Source of the DNA: CAVVMA01 sp963830715
Lineage (GTDB): Bacteria > Desulfobacterota > Binatia > Binatales > Binataceae
Assembly (NCBI GenBank): GCA_963830715.1
Contig: CAWHNS010000020.1
Span: 372,001 to 436,000 of the forward strand
Reading direction: 5' to 3'
Length of the DNA: 64,000 nucleotides
Within the stretch, counting starts at the first letter, position 1; each line of letters starts with the position of its first letter. The notes under the pieces are model-generated. The model worked only from the letters and a program-made list of their open reading frames with translations. It searched no databases and was not told where the DNA came from. Below are positions 1 through 9,346 of this stretch, in pieces. The position numbers and the translations under genes were made by a program.

Positions 1-239
1 AACGCGTTATCGACCCATTGTATCGGTGCAGTGTAAAAACGGTGAGTTCAGCATGGAAGAGGCGGACAGATCACTTGGGCCTACGAAGAGATCTCTAAGC
101 CTGCACCCGGGGTTCCAAGTGCCCGTTCACGTCCTCTGCGTGCTGTTCAATGACTACGTGTGCCCGGAGGAATTGGGCCAAAAGCCCCTTGAGTTCGTTC
201 CGCTCGGGCTCAGCGACCTCGCTCCGCTCGCTAGGCCAT

Positions 240-1394
240 TCACGATCGAGATGTTGTGAGGCCGATGGACAGGCTTTCGAAGGAAGGCAGAAGCCGATTG
301 ATGTCGCGCATTCGGGGGAGGGACACCGAGCCTCGAGCACCGCGTCCGCGATTTGCGGTAATTCCTCGCGCGGCACGCCGGCGTCGCGAAGCCGCAGCGG
401 AACCTCGAACTGAGCGATGAATCGCGCCGCGCGATCGGCGCACTCCAACGCGACTGTCGCTTGCATGATCGACATCGAAGCGCAGGCCGAAGCCTTCCGC
501 GATCGGCCCGAAGCGCTCAGGCGCTATCTCCGCCATCAGGCGCATCACGTGCGGTACCGTGATGCACGAAGTCACGCCGTGCGGAACGTCCCATCGCGCT
601 CCGATCTGATGGCCCAGGGCGTGGGAGAGTCCCAGGCGCGAGTTGATCGCGCCGAAGATCGACAGCCAGGCCGCGAGCTGGCATCGCCCGCGATGAGCCA
701 GCTCGTCGGCGCCGTGCGTCTGCATCGAGGGAAGCAGATGGCCGTTCAGCATTGAAATCGCGCGCGCGGCGAGCGTGTCGGTAACCAGTTGATGGCGCGC
801 GGAGTAGCTGGCCTCGACGGCGTGATCCAGCGCCTTGATTCCGGTCGAGGCCCAGAGCCACGCCGGCGTTTCAACCGTAACGGAAGGATCGAGGATGACC
901 ACCTTGGGCTGCAATCGCGCATCGCCGACGCCGCCCTTGCGGCGCGTGGCTTCGTCGGTAACTCCACCAAACGGCGTGAACTCGCCGGCCGAGAGCGTGG
1001 TCGGGATCGCGATGTGAACCAGATCGTCGCTAGCGCCGAGCTTGCGCGCACCCAGGATTTTCATCGCCGCGGCCTTGGCGGTATCGATCGGGCTGCCGCC
1101 GCCGAAGCTCACCAGGCAGTCGGCGCGAGCCTGTTCAACCTCTGCGGCCGCGGCTTCGACGGTCTTCGACGGCACATGCTGGCGGGCGCCGGTGAAAATC
1201 CCGGCCAGCGCCGGGCCGAGCGCCTGCTTCACCGTGTCGAGCAACTTCGATCGGCCAAGGGTCCGGCCGGTGATGACGACCGCGCGCCGAAGCCTGCGCC
1301 GATCCAATTCGCGCGCCAGCGCGGCGACCGAGCCTGGTCCGAAGAGGACGCTCTCCAGCCGCGTGAACTTGTACTCGCCGCTCAATGGCTCCAC
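240..1394 (-). CDS. Iron-containing alcohol dehydrogenase / maleylacetate reductase-like, two frame breaks near the C-terminus
   Basis: NAD(P)-dependent oxidoreductase of the Fe-ADH (PF00465) fold, probably cytoplasmic. A GGGSPIDTAKA nucleotide-binding motif, a TTLSAGEFTPFGG segment typical of the maleylacetate reductase branch, and His residues in HAVEASYS and SHALGHQIGARWDVPHG (metal site) are visible. From about residue 310 the frame reads nonsense, while the -1 strand neighbouring frame gives the expected family sequence (ADRAARFIAQFEV, then RLRDAGVPREELP). The original frame makes sense again at RMRDINRLL before the stop. Two compensating single-base shifts therefore lie near 440-450 and 325-340. 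Substrate cannot be told from sequence. It is probably functional if the shifts are sequencing errors. Confidence 0.75.
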   Translation of the reverse strand: MEPLSGEYKFTRLESVLFGPGSVAALARELDRRRLRRAVVITGRTLGRSKLLDTVKQALGPALAGIFTGARQHVPSKTVEAAAAEVEQARADCLVSFGGGSPIDTAKAAAMKILGARKLGASDDLVHIAIPTTLSAGEFTPFGGVTDEATRRKGGVGDARLQPKVVILDPSVTVETPAWLWASTGIKALDHAVEASYSARHQLVTDTLAARAISMLNGHLLPSMQTHGADELAHRGRCQLAAWLSIFGAINSRLGLSHALGHQIGARWDVPHGVTSCITVPHVMRLMAEIAPERFGPIAEGFGLRFDVDHASDSRVGVRRSRGAIHRSVRGSAAASRRRRAARGITANRGRGARGSVSLPRMRDINRLLPSFESLSIGLTTSRS

Positions 1395-1424
1395 GGCGCT
1401 CCTCCTCTATCGGCGGCACAGCAC

Positions 1425-2096
1425 CTACGGACTGATTACTACAATCGTCCCGATCGGGAGAAGGCGGTCCAACTCGATTACCGCGTCGTTGTCGACCGAA
1501 ATGCAGCCCGTGGTCCAATCGAAATTGCTCCGGTTGAAAATCGGCGCGTCGGTGCCGTGGATTCCGATCGCGCCGCCAGTCGCGATCGGGAAGCCCTCGT
1601 CGTTGACCGGCACGGCGCCCTTGTCGCGCAGATCCTGGTAGCGGTAGCGATCCACCTTGTTGGGATAGTTGAGCCGCAGGAACCGCACGTAGCGCCGGCT
1701 CGTGAACTTCTTGATGATGACGTACAGGCCCTCGGGCGTGCGCCGGTCGCCCGCCCATTCCTTGGCGCCGGATTCGAGGCTGCGGCCGAACACCGCGCGA
1801 TAGACCTTGAACAGCCGGCCCTTGTAATAGACCTTCAGTTGATGACGCGACTTGTACGCCATCACGGACCAGTTCCGCGGTTCGAGAAAAGAGGCGTCGT
1901 TCGTGCTGTTGAACTCGCGCTCGCCCGGCGTCTCGATCGTTGCACCGTCGATCTTTCCGGGCGGCGCCGCCACGATCCCGCCGGACTTGTCGGGCGTTTG
2001 AGACGAAAGCGGGCCGGCGCGCAGCAGCGGGGAGGCTATCGCCAGGAGCGCGACGATCACGGTCAGCCGCAGAATCAGGTGCGAGATTCGTCTCAT
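1425..2096 (-). CDS. L,D-transpeptidase (YkuD domain)
   Basis: Peptidoglycan 3-3 cross-linking enzyme, or one that attaches protein to peptidoglycan, acting in the periplasm. The C-terminal half shows the YkuD signature HGTDAPIF followed by TTGCISVDN, where Cys is the catalytic nucleophile. The N-terminus from the chosen ATG (MRRISHLILRL...) is a hydrophobic signal segment. An upstream in-frame ATG at 2141 would add 15 polar residues before the signal and is less likely. It lies 30 bp downstream of the Fe-ADH start on the same strand, so the two could be co-transcribed. About 223 aa, a normal size for a single-domain YkuD protein. Confidence 0.85.
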   Translation of the reverse strand: MRRISHLILRLTVIVALLAIASPLLRAGPLSSQTPDKSGGIVAAPPGKIDGATIETPGEREFNSTNDASFLEPRNWSVMAYKSRHQLKVYYKGRLFKVYRAVFGRSLESGAKEWAGDRRTPEGLYVIIKKFTSRRYVRFLRLNYPNKVDRYRYQDLRDKGAVPVNDEGFPIATGGAIGIHGTDAPIFNRSNFDWTTGCISVDNDAVIELDRLLPIGTIVVISP

Positions 2097-2201
2097 CCGG
2101 TAGATCCAGTTAGCCTTCCCAAAACATTTTGAGGATGCCATTCGCCCGGGTCAAACAACCGAATCGAAGGGCCGATCGCAGAGGAAAAAGGAGCAGCAGG
2201 A

Positions 2202-2717
2202 ATGGACAGCGATCTTGCGGAGGTACTCGCGGATGTTACGACTGGAATCTATGTGCTCACCGTGAGCGAGGGCGGACGTTGTCACGGGATGTCCTCCTCG
2301 TGGGTCACGCCGGTCTCCGGCAGGCCGCCCTTGATTATGGCGGCGCTGGACAATGAGCACCATTCGCGCGCAGTCGTCGCTCGCACCGGCGTTTTCGGCC
2401 TGAATGTCGTGGGCGCGCGGGAGAAGGCGCTCGAGGATTACTTCCTGTCCGCGAAAGCCCGGCGTCCGGACAACCTCGACGGTCTGGACTACGAACTCTC
2501 GCCCAGGCTTGGCGTTCCCTGGTTGAGCCTCGCGATGGCGTCGATTGAAGCGCGGGTGGCGCAGACGCTGGTCACGGGCGATCACACGCTGTTTGTGGCG
2601 CAGCCGCTCGGCGTGCGGATTGGTCAGCGGGACCGCCCGCTGACCTCGCTGGATCTGGACTATGTTTACCTCGGCGGCAGGCAGGTCATCCCGCGCGATC
2701 GCTCCGGATGGTCGTGA
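2202..2717 (+). CDS. Flavin reductase-like domain protein
   Basis: Family PF01613 (FMN-binding split barrel), about 171 aa, cytoplasmic. The family reduces or binds FMN, often serving a partner monooxygenase. The N-terminal pattern VTTGIYVLTV followed by HGMSSSWVTPVSGRPP is the usual FMN-binding strand and loop, and NEHHSRAVVARTGVFGLNVV follows as in the family. A strong ribosome binding site (AAAAAGGAG) precedes the ATG. It is divergent from the L,D-transpeptidase. Only about 40 percent of positions look shared with the second family member at 5168, so this is not a recent duplicate. The specific partner is unknown. Confidence 0.8.
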   Translation: MDSDLAEVLADVTTGIYVLTVSEGGRCHGMSSSWVTPVSGRPPLIMAALDNEHHSRAVVARTGVFGLNVVGAREKALEDYFLSAKARRPDNLDGLDYELSPRLGVPWLSLAMASIEARVAQTLVTGDHTLFVAQPLGVRIGQRDRPLTSLDLDYVYLGGRQVIPRDRSGWS

Positions 2718-2881
2718 ATGTTCGCGTGCGGTCCGGCGTCTATCGGAGGGACGTTTTTGATCGAATGCCTCCAGCCAGGAAGGGAAAACCACGACCATAT
2801 GGGCACGCGATCGGATCAGGGCGCTGTCGCATCGCGGACTTTTACCGATCCCGTGAAGCGAGAGCGAAGACGAAATTCCAG

Positions 2882-5085
2882 ATGACAAATCCGGCTGGTA
2901 TTGGGCATCCGGGTTCGAGCCCATTGGGGTGGCGCCGCGCGGTAGGGTTTGGCGCCTCTCTGGCAGTCTTGATTTCGATCTGCTCGACTGCGCTGGCTGC
3001 GCAGCCGACAGCCGTTACAGCAGAATCTCCCTGGCTCGCAAAGCGTTTCGGCATCGAGCACTTCGACTCCGACCGCGACCCCAACTCCAACCCCAACTGC
3101 TCACCGGACCCCGACGCCAACCGCCAGCCGGACCCCGACGCCAACCGCTCACGGAACTCCCACACCAACGGCTCGCCGGACCCCGACGCCAACCGCCAGC
3201 CGGACCCCGACGCCAACCGCCAGCCGAACCCCGACGCCAACCGCGCGCCCGACTCCAACCCCAACCGCGCGGCCCACGCCGATACGCAGCCTCAAAATTT
3301 TCGTCACTAACCAGGGTTGTCCCCAAGCGGTGACGGTTTATCCGATCAGCAGCAAAGGGAACGTCGCCCCGCTGGCCCCCAAGATGGGGCTGGGTGGCAC
3401 ACAGGGAGTTGCGGTTGACAAGACGGGCAAAATGTACGTCGCCAACTCCTTCACCGGCCCCTGCGGCGGAGGTGTCGAGAACAGCGTGACTATCTATGAA
3501 AGCGGCAGCAATGGGGCAGTGGCGCCTCTCGCCACTATCAGCGGCCCGAATACCGGACTGACTTCTCAGAGAATGAGTATCGCGGTGGATTCAAGCGGCG
3601 AAGTCTATGTTGCTAACGCGCAGAGTAACAGCGTCACAATCTATTCTGCCGGCAGCGACGGTGACGCGATCCCCTTCGACACGATCAGCGGCCCCGATAC
3701 CGAGCTCCGGTCTCCAAGCGCCATCGCGCTCGATTCGAGCGGCGGAATCTATGTGGCCAACACCGAGAGCAGAAGCATCTCGATCTATAGTCCGGGCAGC
3801 GGCGGCGACGCACGGCCCATTCTCGACATCAGCGGAAATGACACGGGCCTGGTCGATCCGGTCGGCATTGCTGTGGACTCGAGCGGGCAAATCTATGTCG
3901 CCCAGCCGGCTGATCAGAAGACCGGCTCTCCCGACGAAATCCTGGTTTACGCGCGGGGCAGCTTTGGTAATGCAAAGCCGGTCGCCGTTATCAGCGGCCT
4001 CGCCACCCAACTCGATTCTCCCAGCGATATCGCCTTTGATTCGAAAGGGAAAATCTACGTTACGAACTCGTATGGAATTACAGTGTACAATCGGGGCGCC
4101 GAGAACGACACTCCGCCAATTGACATTATTCAGGGACCTCATACGAGGCTTAGCGATCCGGTGAGTATCGCACTGGACTCGACGGACAAGATCTATGCGG
4201 TGAACCTGGGAGGCGACTCGCTGGTGGCATTTGGAGCTGGCAGCACCGGTGACGCGAGGCCGTTGATTGCCATCACTAACCCGGATACCCAAATCGACGG
4301 TCCGAGTTCGATCGCGCTTGACCCGAACGGGAAAATTTACGTTGCCAACGTTGGGAGCGCGAAAAAGGCCGATTACAGGATCGCAACCTATCCGCCGGGC
4401 AGCAATGCCGACACAGCCCCGAACTCTTCCATCAGCGGCCAAAATACCGAACTGGATACCCCGACCGGCGTCGCCGCCAACGCAGGAAAGTTTTATGTCG
4501 CGAATCAGACCGGCGGAAGCGGGATCGGCATCGTAACCGTTTACGCAGCCGGCAGCAGGGGCGCGGCCAGGCCGGTCAGCAGCATCGGCGGCCCCGATAC
4601 CGGGATCTTCCTGCCCCTGGCTATCGCGTTGGGACCAGGCGGCAAGATCTACGTGTCGAATCGGGCTGACACGGTCGTCGTTTTTTCATCCGCCAGCAGG
4701 GGAGACGCGAAGCCGCTGACGAGTATCGAGGGACCCAGTACCGGGCTCGATGTTCCCGATGGAGTAGCCGTGGATCAAATGGGGAGGATCTACGTCGCGA
4801 ACTTGCAGGGCGGGCCGGACGCTGTCGGCAGCGTCGCCATTTTCTCGCCCGCCAGCAACGGTAACGCGGCGCCAGTTGCCACTATCGCGGGCCCGGATAC
4901 CGGACTCGATGGGGCCGTCGGCATTGCACTGGATTCGCAGGGAAACATCTACGTGGCGAACAACAAGAGCAACGCCATTACCGTCTATTCTCCGGGCAGC
5001 AACGGCGATGCGAGGCCGATTGCGGTTATCGGCGGTTCCCACACGCGGGCTGGTCCAGCCGACCGGGATCGCGATCGGCCGCTAG
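2882..5085 (+). CDS. Secreted NHL-repeat protein with (Thr-Pro)n linker, frame broken twice
   Basis: Exported beta-propeller-like protein. The ATG at 2882 opens a signal peptide (hydrophobic FGASLAVLISICSTALA). A Thr/Pro linker follows, then roughly ten to eleven repeats of about 50 aa with the core pattern AxDSSGxIYVAN...VTIYSPGSxGDARP...ISGPDTGL, that is, NHL-type blades. The signal peptide and the linker/propeller are in different frames: a +1 shift is needed between 3021 and 3062. A second +1 shift near 5045 restores the expected repeat end GLVQPTGIAIGR and a stop at 5083-5085. Without it the frame runs to 5123 as nonsense. Probably an extracellular or cell-surface binding protein; ligand unknown. 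Confidence 0.75.
3063..3282 (+). repeat. 24-bp tandem repeat encoding the Thr-Pro linker
   Basis: About nine degenerate units of 24 bp, core CCGACGCCAACCGCC, read in the propeller frame as TPTPTA plus two variable residues (HR, SR, HG, RR, RP). This is a coding minisatellite that makes the flexible linker between signal peptide and propeller. Such arrays are prone both to slippage and to assembly error. Confidence 0.85.
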
Positions 5086-5105
5086 CGCCGGCGCAGAGAG
5101 CGGCG

Positions 5106-5149
5106 TTGACGCGCCAAATTTGACGCGCCCGAAAACCGTCTGGTAGCAT
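5106..5149 (+). promoter_or_regulatory. Candidate sigma-70 promoter with a duplicated TTGACGCGCC box
   Basis: TTGACG at 5120-5125 and TAGCAT at 5144-5149 are separated by 18 bp and lie 18 bp before the ATG at 5168. The ten bases TTGACGCGCC occur twice in tandem (5106 and 5120), so an alternative -35 or a direct-repeat operator is possible. Seen by eye; no expression evidence. Confidence 0.4.
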
Positions 5150-5167
5150 CGCGCGCGAGGACGCTCG

Positions 5168-5644
5168 ATGCCGATCGACAAAAACGAACTTCGCCGCGTG
5201 ATGGGTCATTTCGCAACCGGCGTCACCGTGGTAACCACTCGCGGCAGCGACGGACGCCCGTATGGATTGACCGCCAACGCCGTTTCGTCGGTGTCGCTGA
5301 TCCCGCCGCTGCTGCTGATTTGCGTCGACAAGAAGGCCGAGAGTTATCCGTCCTTCGAGCAAAGCAGGATCTTCACGGTCAATATCCTCTCCGCCGAACA
5401 GGAGGAGCTTTCGCGCCGCTTCGCGGTCAGCGGCGGGGAGAAGTTTGAGGGTGTCAGCTATCGCATCGGCGCCAACGGAGCGCCGATTCTCGGCGGCGCG
5501 CTCGCTCATATCGAATGCACGGTGACAGCCGCTTACGAAGGCGGCGACCACGTCATATACCTCGGGGAAGTCCAGGAGACCGAGACCCGCGAGGGCAAGC
5601 CGTTGCTGTTCTATCGCGGCGGCTACCGGTCACTAGGTGACTAG
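5168..5644 (+). CDS. Flavin reductase-like domain protein
   Basis: Second PF01613 member in the window, 158 aa and typical in length. FATGVTVVTTRGSDGRPYGLT followed by ANAVSSVSLIPPLLLICV is the canonical FMN-binding N-terminus of the HpaC-like flavin:NAD(P)H reductases, and RIFTVNILSAEQEELSRRFA matches the mid-domain. Such proteins supply reduced flavin to two-component monooxygenases. An HpaB-like flavoenzyme lies at the far end of the window (61975-63405), but the genes are too distant to claim pairing. A GAGG ribosome site precedes the ATG. Confidence 0.88.
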   Translation: MPIDKNELRRVMGHFATGVTVVTTRGSDGRPYGLTANAVSSVSLIPPLLLICVDKKAESYPSFEQSRIFTVNILSAEQEELSRRFAVSGGEKFEGVSYRIGANGAPILGGALAHIECTVTAAYEGGDHVIYLGEVQETETREGKPLLFYRGGYRSLGD

Positions 5645-5689
5645 CCCGGCGCGATTCTCATCAGGCCGCCGGCCTGCCAGGATTCCCCG

Positions 5690-6403
5690 ATGCGCCTGCC
5701 GGGGCTGAGCGTCTTCCTTCCCTCGCACAACGAGGAGGGAAACGTCGAGCGCGTGGTGAAGGCGCTCGTCGCCGAATTGCCCAAAGTGGCGGACGACTAT
5801 GAGGTTATCGTCGTGGACGACGGCAGCCGCGATCGTACCGGCGAGATCGCCGACCGGCTCGCCGCCGCCGATTCGCACGTCAAGGTGGTGCATCATCAGG
5901 TCAACCGGGGTTACGGCGGAGCGGTGATTTCCGGAATCGCGGCATCAACGAAGCCCTACGTCCTGCTCTGCGACGGCGACGGCCAGTTCGATCCCGCCGA
6001 TATCGCGCGGCTGGCGGAGCGAACTCCAGATTACGATGTAGTCGTGGGCAGGCGCTTCAATCGCGCCGACCCGCTGATGCGCCGGCTCAACGGTAGAGCA
6101 TGGACTATCTTCATGCGGCTCTTGTTCGGCGTTCAAGCCAGCGACATCGATTGCGGGTTCAAGCTCTTCAAGCGCGAGTATGTTGACGGACTCGAGCTGC
6201 GCGCCAAGGGGGCGATGATCTCGACGGAGCTGATGGCCCGGGTGGCGGGAAGAGGGGCGAAAATTTGCGAGGTCGACGTGCGCCATCTGCCGCGGATGGT
6301 CGGGGAGCAATCCGGGGCCAATTTCAAGGTGATCGGGCGCGCATTCAAGGAACTTACGGGATTGTTTATCGAGCTAAGAAGTGCAGGCAAGGGCAGGAAA
6401 TAG
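5690..6403 (+). CDS. Family 2 glycosyltransferase (dolichyl-phosphate mannosyltransferase type)
   Basis: Transfers a sugar from a nucleotide donor, probably to polyprenyl phosphate, at the cytoplasmic face of the membrane. The GT-A motifs are in order: LSVFLPSHNEEGNVE at residues 5-20, VIVVDDGSRDRT near 45, the metal-binding CDGDGQFD near 95, and RRFNRADPLMRRL followed by DIDCGFKLFKRE in the acceptor half. No C-terminal transmembrane pair is seen, so at 237 aa it is the soluble DPM1-like form. It starts 46 bp after the flavin-reductase-like gene and could share its transcript. Confidence 0.88.
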   Translation: MRLPGLSVFLPSHNEEGNVERVVKALVAELPKVADDYEVIVVDDGSRDRTGEIADRLAAADSHVKVVHHQVNRGYGGAVISGIAASTKPYVLLCDGDGQFDPADIARLAERTPDYDVVVGRRFNRADPLMRRLNGRAWTIFMRLLFGVQASDIDCGFKLFKREYVDGLELRAKGAMISTELMARVAGRGAKICEVDVRHLPRMVGEQSGANFKVIGRAFKELTGLFIELRSAGKGRK

Positions 6404-6636
6404 GCGATCGGCGATGGGACGGTCTTTCGCACTTCAATCTCCGCCGATGGCGCACCAAAGCGGGTGCCGGCTAGACCGATTGCGTCAGCCTACCCACACC
6501 CTCAAAGGAGCCATGAGCCTCAAATCGCCCTTTCAAGACGCTTTCCCGACTGGCACACGGATGGCAATGGAAGCAGGAAAAACGGGCGGCTCTTTCGGCT
6601 GACCCTCTAATGCGGGAAAAGGAGACTTCGAAAGAT

Positions 6637-6948
6637 ATGAAACGGACCTTGTCGATACTGACGGCCACGGCCTTCGCGGCTGCGTTGGCGATTCCAGCCT
6701 TCGCCCAGAACGAAGGCGCACCGGCGGGCAGCGCCCCGGCAGCGACCGCTCCGGCGGCTGGAGCCCCGGCAGCGAGCGCGCCGTCTGGAAACATGGCTGG
6801 CGAGACCGGCAAAACGGCTTCCTCGGCAGGCGAGGGAGCGTCGGCAGCGGCCACCACCGGAAAGAAGCATCACAGGAAGCATCACAAGAAGGCTGCATCG
6901 TCTTCGAGCGAGACCAAGCCGGCCGACAGTACGGCTACTACGAACTAG
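6637..6948 (+). CDS. Small exported Ala/Pro-rich protein with a His/Lys patch
   Basis: Unrecognised 103-aa protein. A clean signal peptide (MKRTLSILTATAFAAALAIP, cleavage probably after AFA) is followed by a low-complexity Ala/Pro/Gly region, a strongly basic KKHHRKHHKK patch near residue 75, and a Ser/Thr tail. The ATG at 6637 is chosen because it starts the signal peptide and has GGAG 12 bp upstream. An upstream ATG at 6610 would add charged residues before it. Composition recalls periplasmic acid-shock-type and metal-binding small proteins, but no homology is claimed. A GC-rich hairpin follows the stop. Confidence 0.65.
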   Translation: MKRTLSILTATAFAAALAIPAFAQNEGAPAGSAPAATAPAAGAPAASAPSGNMAGETGKTASSAGEGASAAATTGKKHHRKHHKKAASSSSETKPADSTATTN

Positions 6949-6968
6949 CTCTCCGTTCGATCGCCGGC

Positions 6969-6993
6969 GCGGCGGCGGATCCTCCGCCGCCGC
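6969..6993 (+). terminator. Perfect GC-rich hairpin, possible terminator
   Basis: An 11-bp perfect stem (GCGGCGGCGGA / TCCGCCGCCGC) with a 3-nt loop, 21 bp after the stop of the small exported protein. No T-tract follows, so intrinsic termination would be weak. It could instead protect the 3' end. Confidence 0.4.
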
Positions 6994-7141
6994 CGTCGCC
7001 GTCGCATTCGCGAGCGGGCTGCATTCCAGCTCGAACGCCGATTTTCTCCGGTTCCCCGTAAAATCCGCTTTCCACTGGCGCGGTTTCTCGATAGCATCTT
7101 TGTCTCTCCCGCATGCGCAGAGATGCGCGACGCGGGGGTTG

Positions 7142-7858
7142 ATGAAGTTGGGCTTCGGAAAGCTGAATCGTCTCTGGCTTGTGCTGCTCGCGGCATTGGT
7201 CCTCCAATGGCCGGTGAGCGCGGCGCATGCCGCTGCCAGGACGGAGTCCGACGACCAGGTCTGCGATCCCCTCGCGGACTACTTCCTGGGAATGGAAAAT
7301 TACCCGGAGGCGATTCGCCGCCACGTCGAGGTGATCAGGCTCCATCCCGACAACGCGCTCGCGCATTACCATCTGGGCTTCTCTTACGGGCTCATCGGCG
7401 AGCACGAAAAGGAGCTGCGCGAATATCAGAAGGCCGTAGACCTGGGGCTGAGCGACTGGGAGCTGTTCCTCAACCTCGGGCTGCTCTATCTCGAGGGCCG
7501 CCATCTGGGAGCTGCGACCCAAATCCTGCGGCTCGCGACGCTGCTGGGCCCTGCGCGGCCCGAGACCCACTTCAACCTGGGACTCGCCTACGAGCAGAGC
7601 GGGATGCTGTCGCAGGCGGAGCAGGAGATGCTGGTGGCGGTCAAGCTCGATCCCGGGCAGGCCGACGCGCACAATACGCTGGGCGTGATATACGCCGAGC
7701 AGGGCAATTACGAGCAGGCCCGCGCGGTATGGACGGAACTGGCCCGTGAGGCGCCCGACTATCCGCCGGCGCGCGACAACCTGGCGATTTTGAAGCGGAT
7801 GGAGAGCGGAGAGTCCAGCGGTCCGGAGCGCGTGATCGGATTCACGCATGCGGAGTAG
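7142..7858 (+). CDS. Exported TPR-repeat protein
   Basis: About 238 aa. An N-terminal signal peptide or anchor (LWLVLLAALVLQWPVSAAHA) is followed by five to six tetratricopeptide repeats, e.g. ALAHYHLGFSYGLIGEHEKE, LFLNLGLLYLEGRHLG and AHNTLGVIYAEQGNYEQA. These form a helical scaffold for protein-protein contacts, presumably periplasmic. The ATG at 7142 is preferred over one at 7100 because it directly begins the signal. The stop lies 40 bp before the D-Ala-D-Ala carboxypeptidase start, so the two are likely co-transcribed and a cell-envelope role is likely. Partner unknown. Confidence 0.8.
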   Translation: MKLGFGKLNRLWLVLLAALVLQWPVSAAHAAARTESDDQVCDPLADYFLGMENYPEAIRRHVEVIRLHPDNALAHYHLGFSYGLIGEHEKELREYQKAVDLGLSDWELFLNLGLLYLEGRHLGAATQILRLATLLGPARPETHFNLGLAYEQSGMLSQAEQEMLVAVKLDPGQADAHNTLGVIYAEQGNYEQARAVWTELAREAPDYPPARDNLAILKRMESGESSGPERVIGFTHAE

Positions 7859-7898
7859 CGTGCAGACCGGGCCGGAGACGGTGGCGGAAGAGGTGGGT

Positions 7899-9131
7899 AT
7901 GACAAAACGGCGGAATTTCTACCTGTCGGTAATTACCGGGCTGATTGTTCTGGCCGGATGGCTGGCGACCGCCAGTCCCGCCGCCGCCAGTCATAAGGTC
8001 CGCCACCGGGCCCATCGGGCCGCGGTTGCGGACGCGGCCGCCGCGCCGCGCTATCGCGGCGCACTGCTCGAAGACGCCGACACCGGCAAGGTGCTGTTCG
8101 AGTCCAACGCGGCGATGGAGTGGCCGCCGGCCTCGATGGCCAAGATGATGCTGGTGCTGGTGGCCGAGGACGCGATCAAGGCCAGGCGCTTTTCCCTCAA
8201 CGACCCGGTGCGGATCTCGGAGCGCGCCGCGCAGACCGGCGGGTCGCGCCTGGGCCTGCGCGAGGGCGACGTATATCCGCTCGGCGAGCTTATCAAGGCC
8301 GCGGTGATCCGATCGGCCAACGACGCCGCGGTCGCGATCGCCGAGAAGATTGGAGGATCGGTCGAGGCTTGCGTGCGGCTCATGAACGAGCGCGCACGCG
8401 TGCTCAGCATGACGCAGACCCTCTACGGGACGGTCGACGGCCTGCCGCCCCGCCCCACCCACGACGCCGACGTAACCAGCGCGCTGGACCTCGCAGCCGT
8501 CGCGCGAGCGCTCATCCACGAGACCAACATCCTGCAATGGACCAGTCAGGAGACCGCGACCTTCGACGCCGGCGAAACGGTCTTGCACAACACCAATCAC
8601 CTGGTCGGGCACTTCGACGGATGCGACGGCCTCAAGACCGGCTTTACCTACCAGGCGGGGTTCAATCTCACCGCGACCGCCAAGCGCGGCGACATGCGGC
8701 TGGTGGCCGTGATCCTGGGCGCTCCCTGCAACTCCGAACGGTTCAGACAGGCGGGGCTCCTGATGGAGTGGGGGTTCGACAATTTCCGCAAGGTTGCCCT
8801 GCTGAGGCAGGGCGAGCCGCTGCCGATCCATGTCCAGATCGAGTCGGGACCCGCAATCCAGCCGATCGCCGCAAGCGACGTGAAATTGGTGGTGCCAAAG
8901 AGTGAGCTGAACGCGATCAGTTTTCAATACGACGTGCCCCAGGCGATGAATATGCCGGTCGCCGACGGCGAAACCGTCGGTCACGTGATCGTGCGCGACG
9001 GCGGCCAGATTCTCGCCAGGATAAACGCCGTCTGCCCGCTTCCGATCGGCGAAGGGCCGCAACTTTTCGGCGCATCGAACGCGGTTCCCGATAGCGCCGC
9101 GACCGGCGTGCACCCAGTGTCGGCGCCGTAA
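7899..9131 (+). CDS. D-alanyl-D-alanine carboxypeptidase (PBP5/DacA family)
   Basis: Peptidoglycan-trimming serine peptidase S11, about 410 aa, periplasmic. The three penicillin-binding motifs are present: SMAK (SxxK, nucleophile Ser) in WPPASMAKMM, SAN (SxN) in IRSANDAA, and KTGFT (KTG). The ATG at 7899 gives a signal sequence (FYLSVITGLIVLAGWLATA) and has an AGGTGGGT ribosome site. The earlier in-frame ATG at 7848 overlaps the TPR gene. After the catalytic domain comes a beta-rich C-terminal domain as in PBP5. No terminal amphipathic anchor helix is obvious. Confidence 0.92.
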   Translation: MTKRRNFYLSVITGLIVLAGWLATASPAAASHKVRHRAHRAAVADAAAAPRYRGALLEDADTGKVLFESNAAMEWPPASMAKMMLVLVAEDAIKARRFSLNDPVRISERAAQTGGSRLGLREGDVYPLGELIKAAVIRSANDAAVAIAEKIGGSVEACVRLMNERARVLSMTQTLYGTVDGLPPRPTHDADVTSALDLAAVARALIHETNILQWTSQETATFDAGETVLHNTNHLVGHFDGCDGLKTGFTYQAGFNLTATAKRGDMRLVAVILGAPCNSERFRQAGLLMEWGFDNFRKVALLRQGEPLPIHVQIESGPAIQPIAASDVKLVVPKSELNAISFQYDVPQAMNMPVADGETVGHVIVRDGGQILARINAVCPLPIGEGPQLFGASNAVPDSAATGVHPVSAP

Positions 9132-9154
9132 TCCCGATTTTCTCCGGAGACCAG

Positions 9155-9280
9155 ATGAAACCAGCCTCGCGACAGCGCAACCGCCGCAACCTCCGCCTCG
9201 CGCGCAAACGGCGCTCCAATCCGGTGCAGGCCAAGTCCCGCAAGCGGCGCATGCGCCGCACGCGTCAGCGCGGTAGCTGA
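9155..9280 (+). CDS. 41-aa extremely basic peptide
   Basis: A small gene with a near-consensus ribosome site (CCGGAGA) 5-10 bp upstream, starting 24 bp after the carboxypeptidase stop. The product MKPASRQRNRRNLRLARKRR...RMRRTRQRGS is about half Arg/Lys with no acidic residue, like a ribosome-associated or nucleic-acid-binding peptide. I do not recognise a family. The site, spacing and biased composition support a real gene, but the length makes chance possible. Confidence 0.5.
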   Translation: MKPASRQRNRRNLRLARKRRSNPVQAKSRKRRMRRTRQRGS

Positions 9281-9346
9281 TCTGCCGATTTGCGCGAGAG
9301 CGGGCCGCTTCGCGTACGGGGGAGAGGCGGCCGAGCGAATGCGTTC

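Noticed and set aside
789..2132. Long plus-strand open frame of 447 codons
   Set aside because: Antisense shadow over the Fe-ADH and L,D-transpeptidase genes in high-GC DNA; no domain character.
3063..3282. Possible CRISPR-like array of 24-bp repeats
   Set aside because: Units are contiguous with no spacers and read as Thr-Pro codons.
2708..3310. Separate 200-codon protein upstream of the NHL protein
   Set aside because: Its first part is the signal peptide region and its second part is the linker read out of frame (DPDANR repeats).
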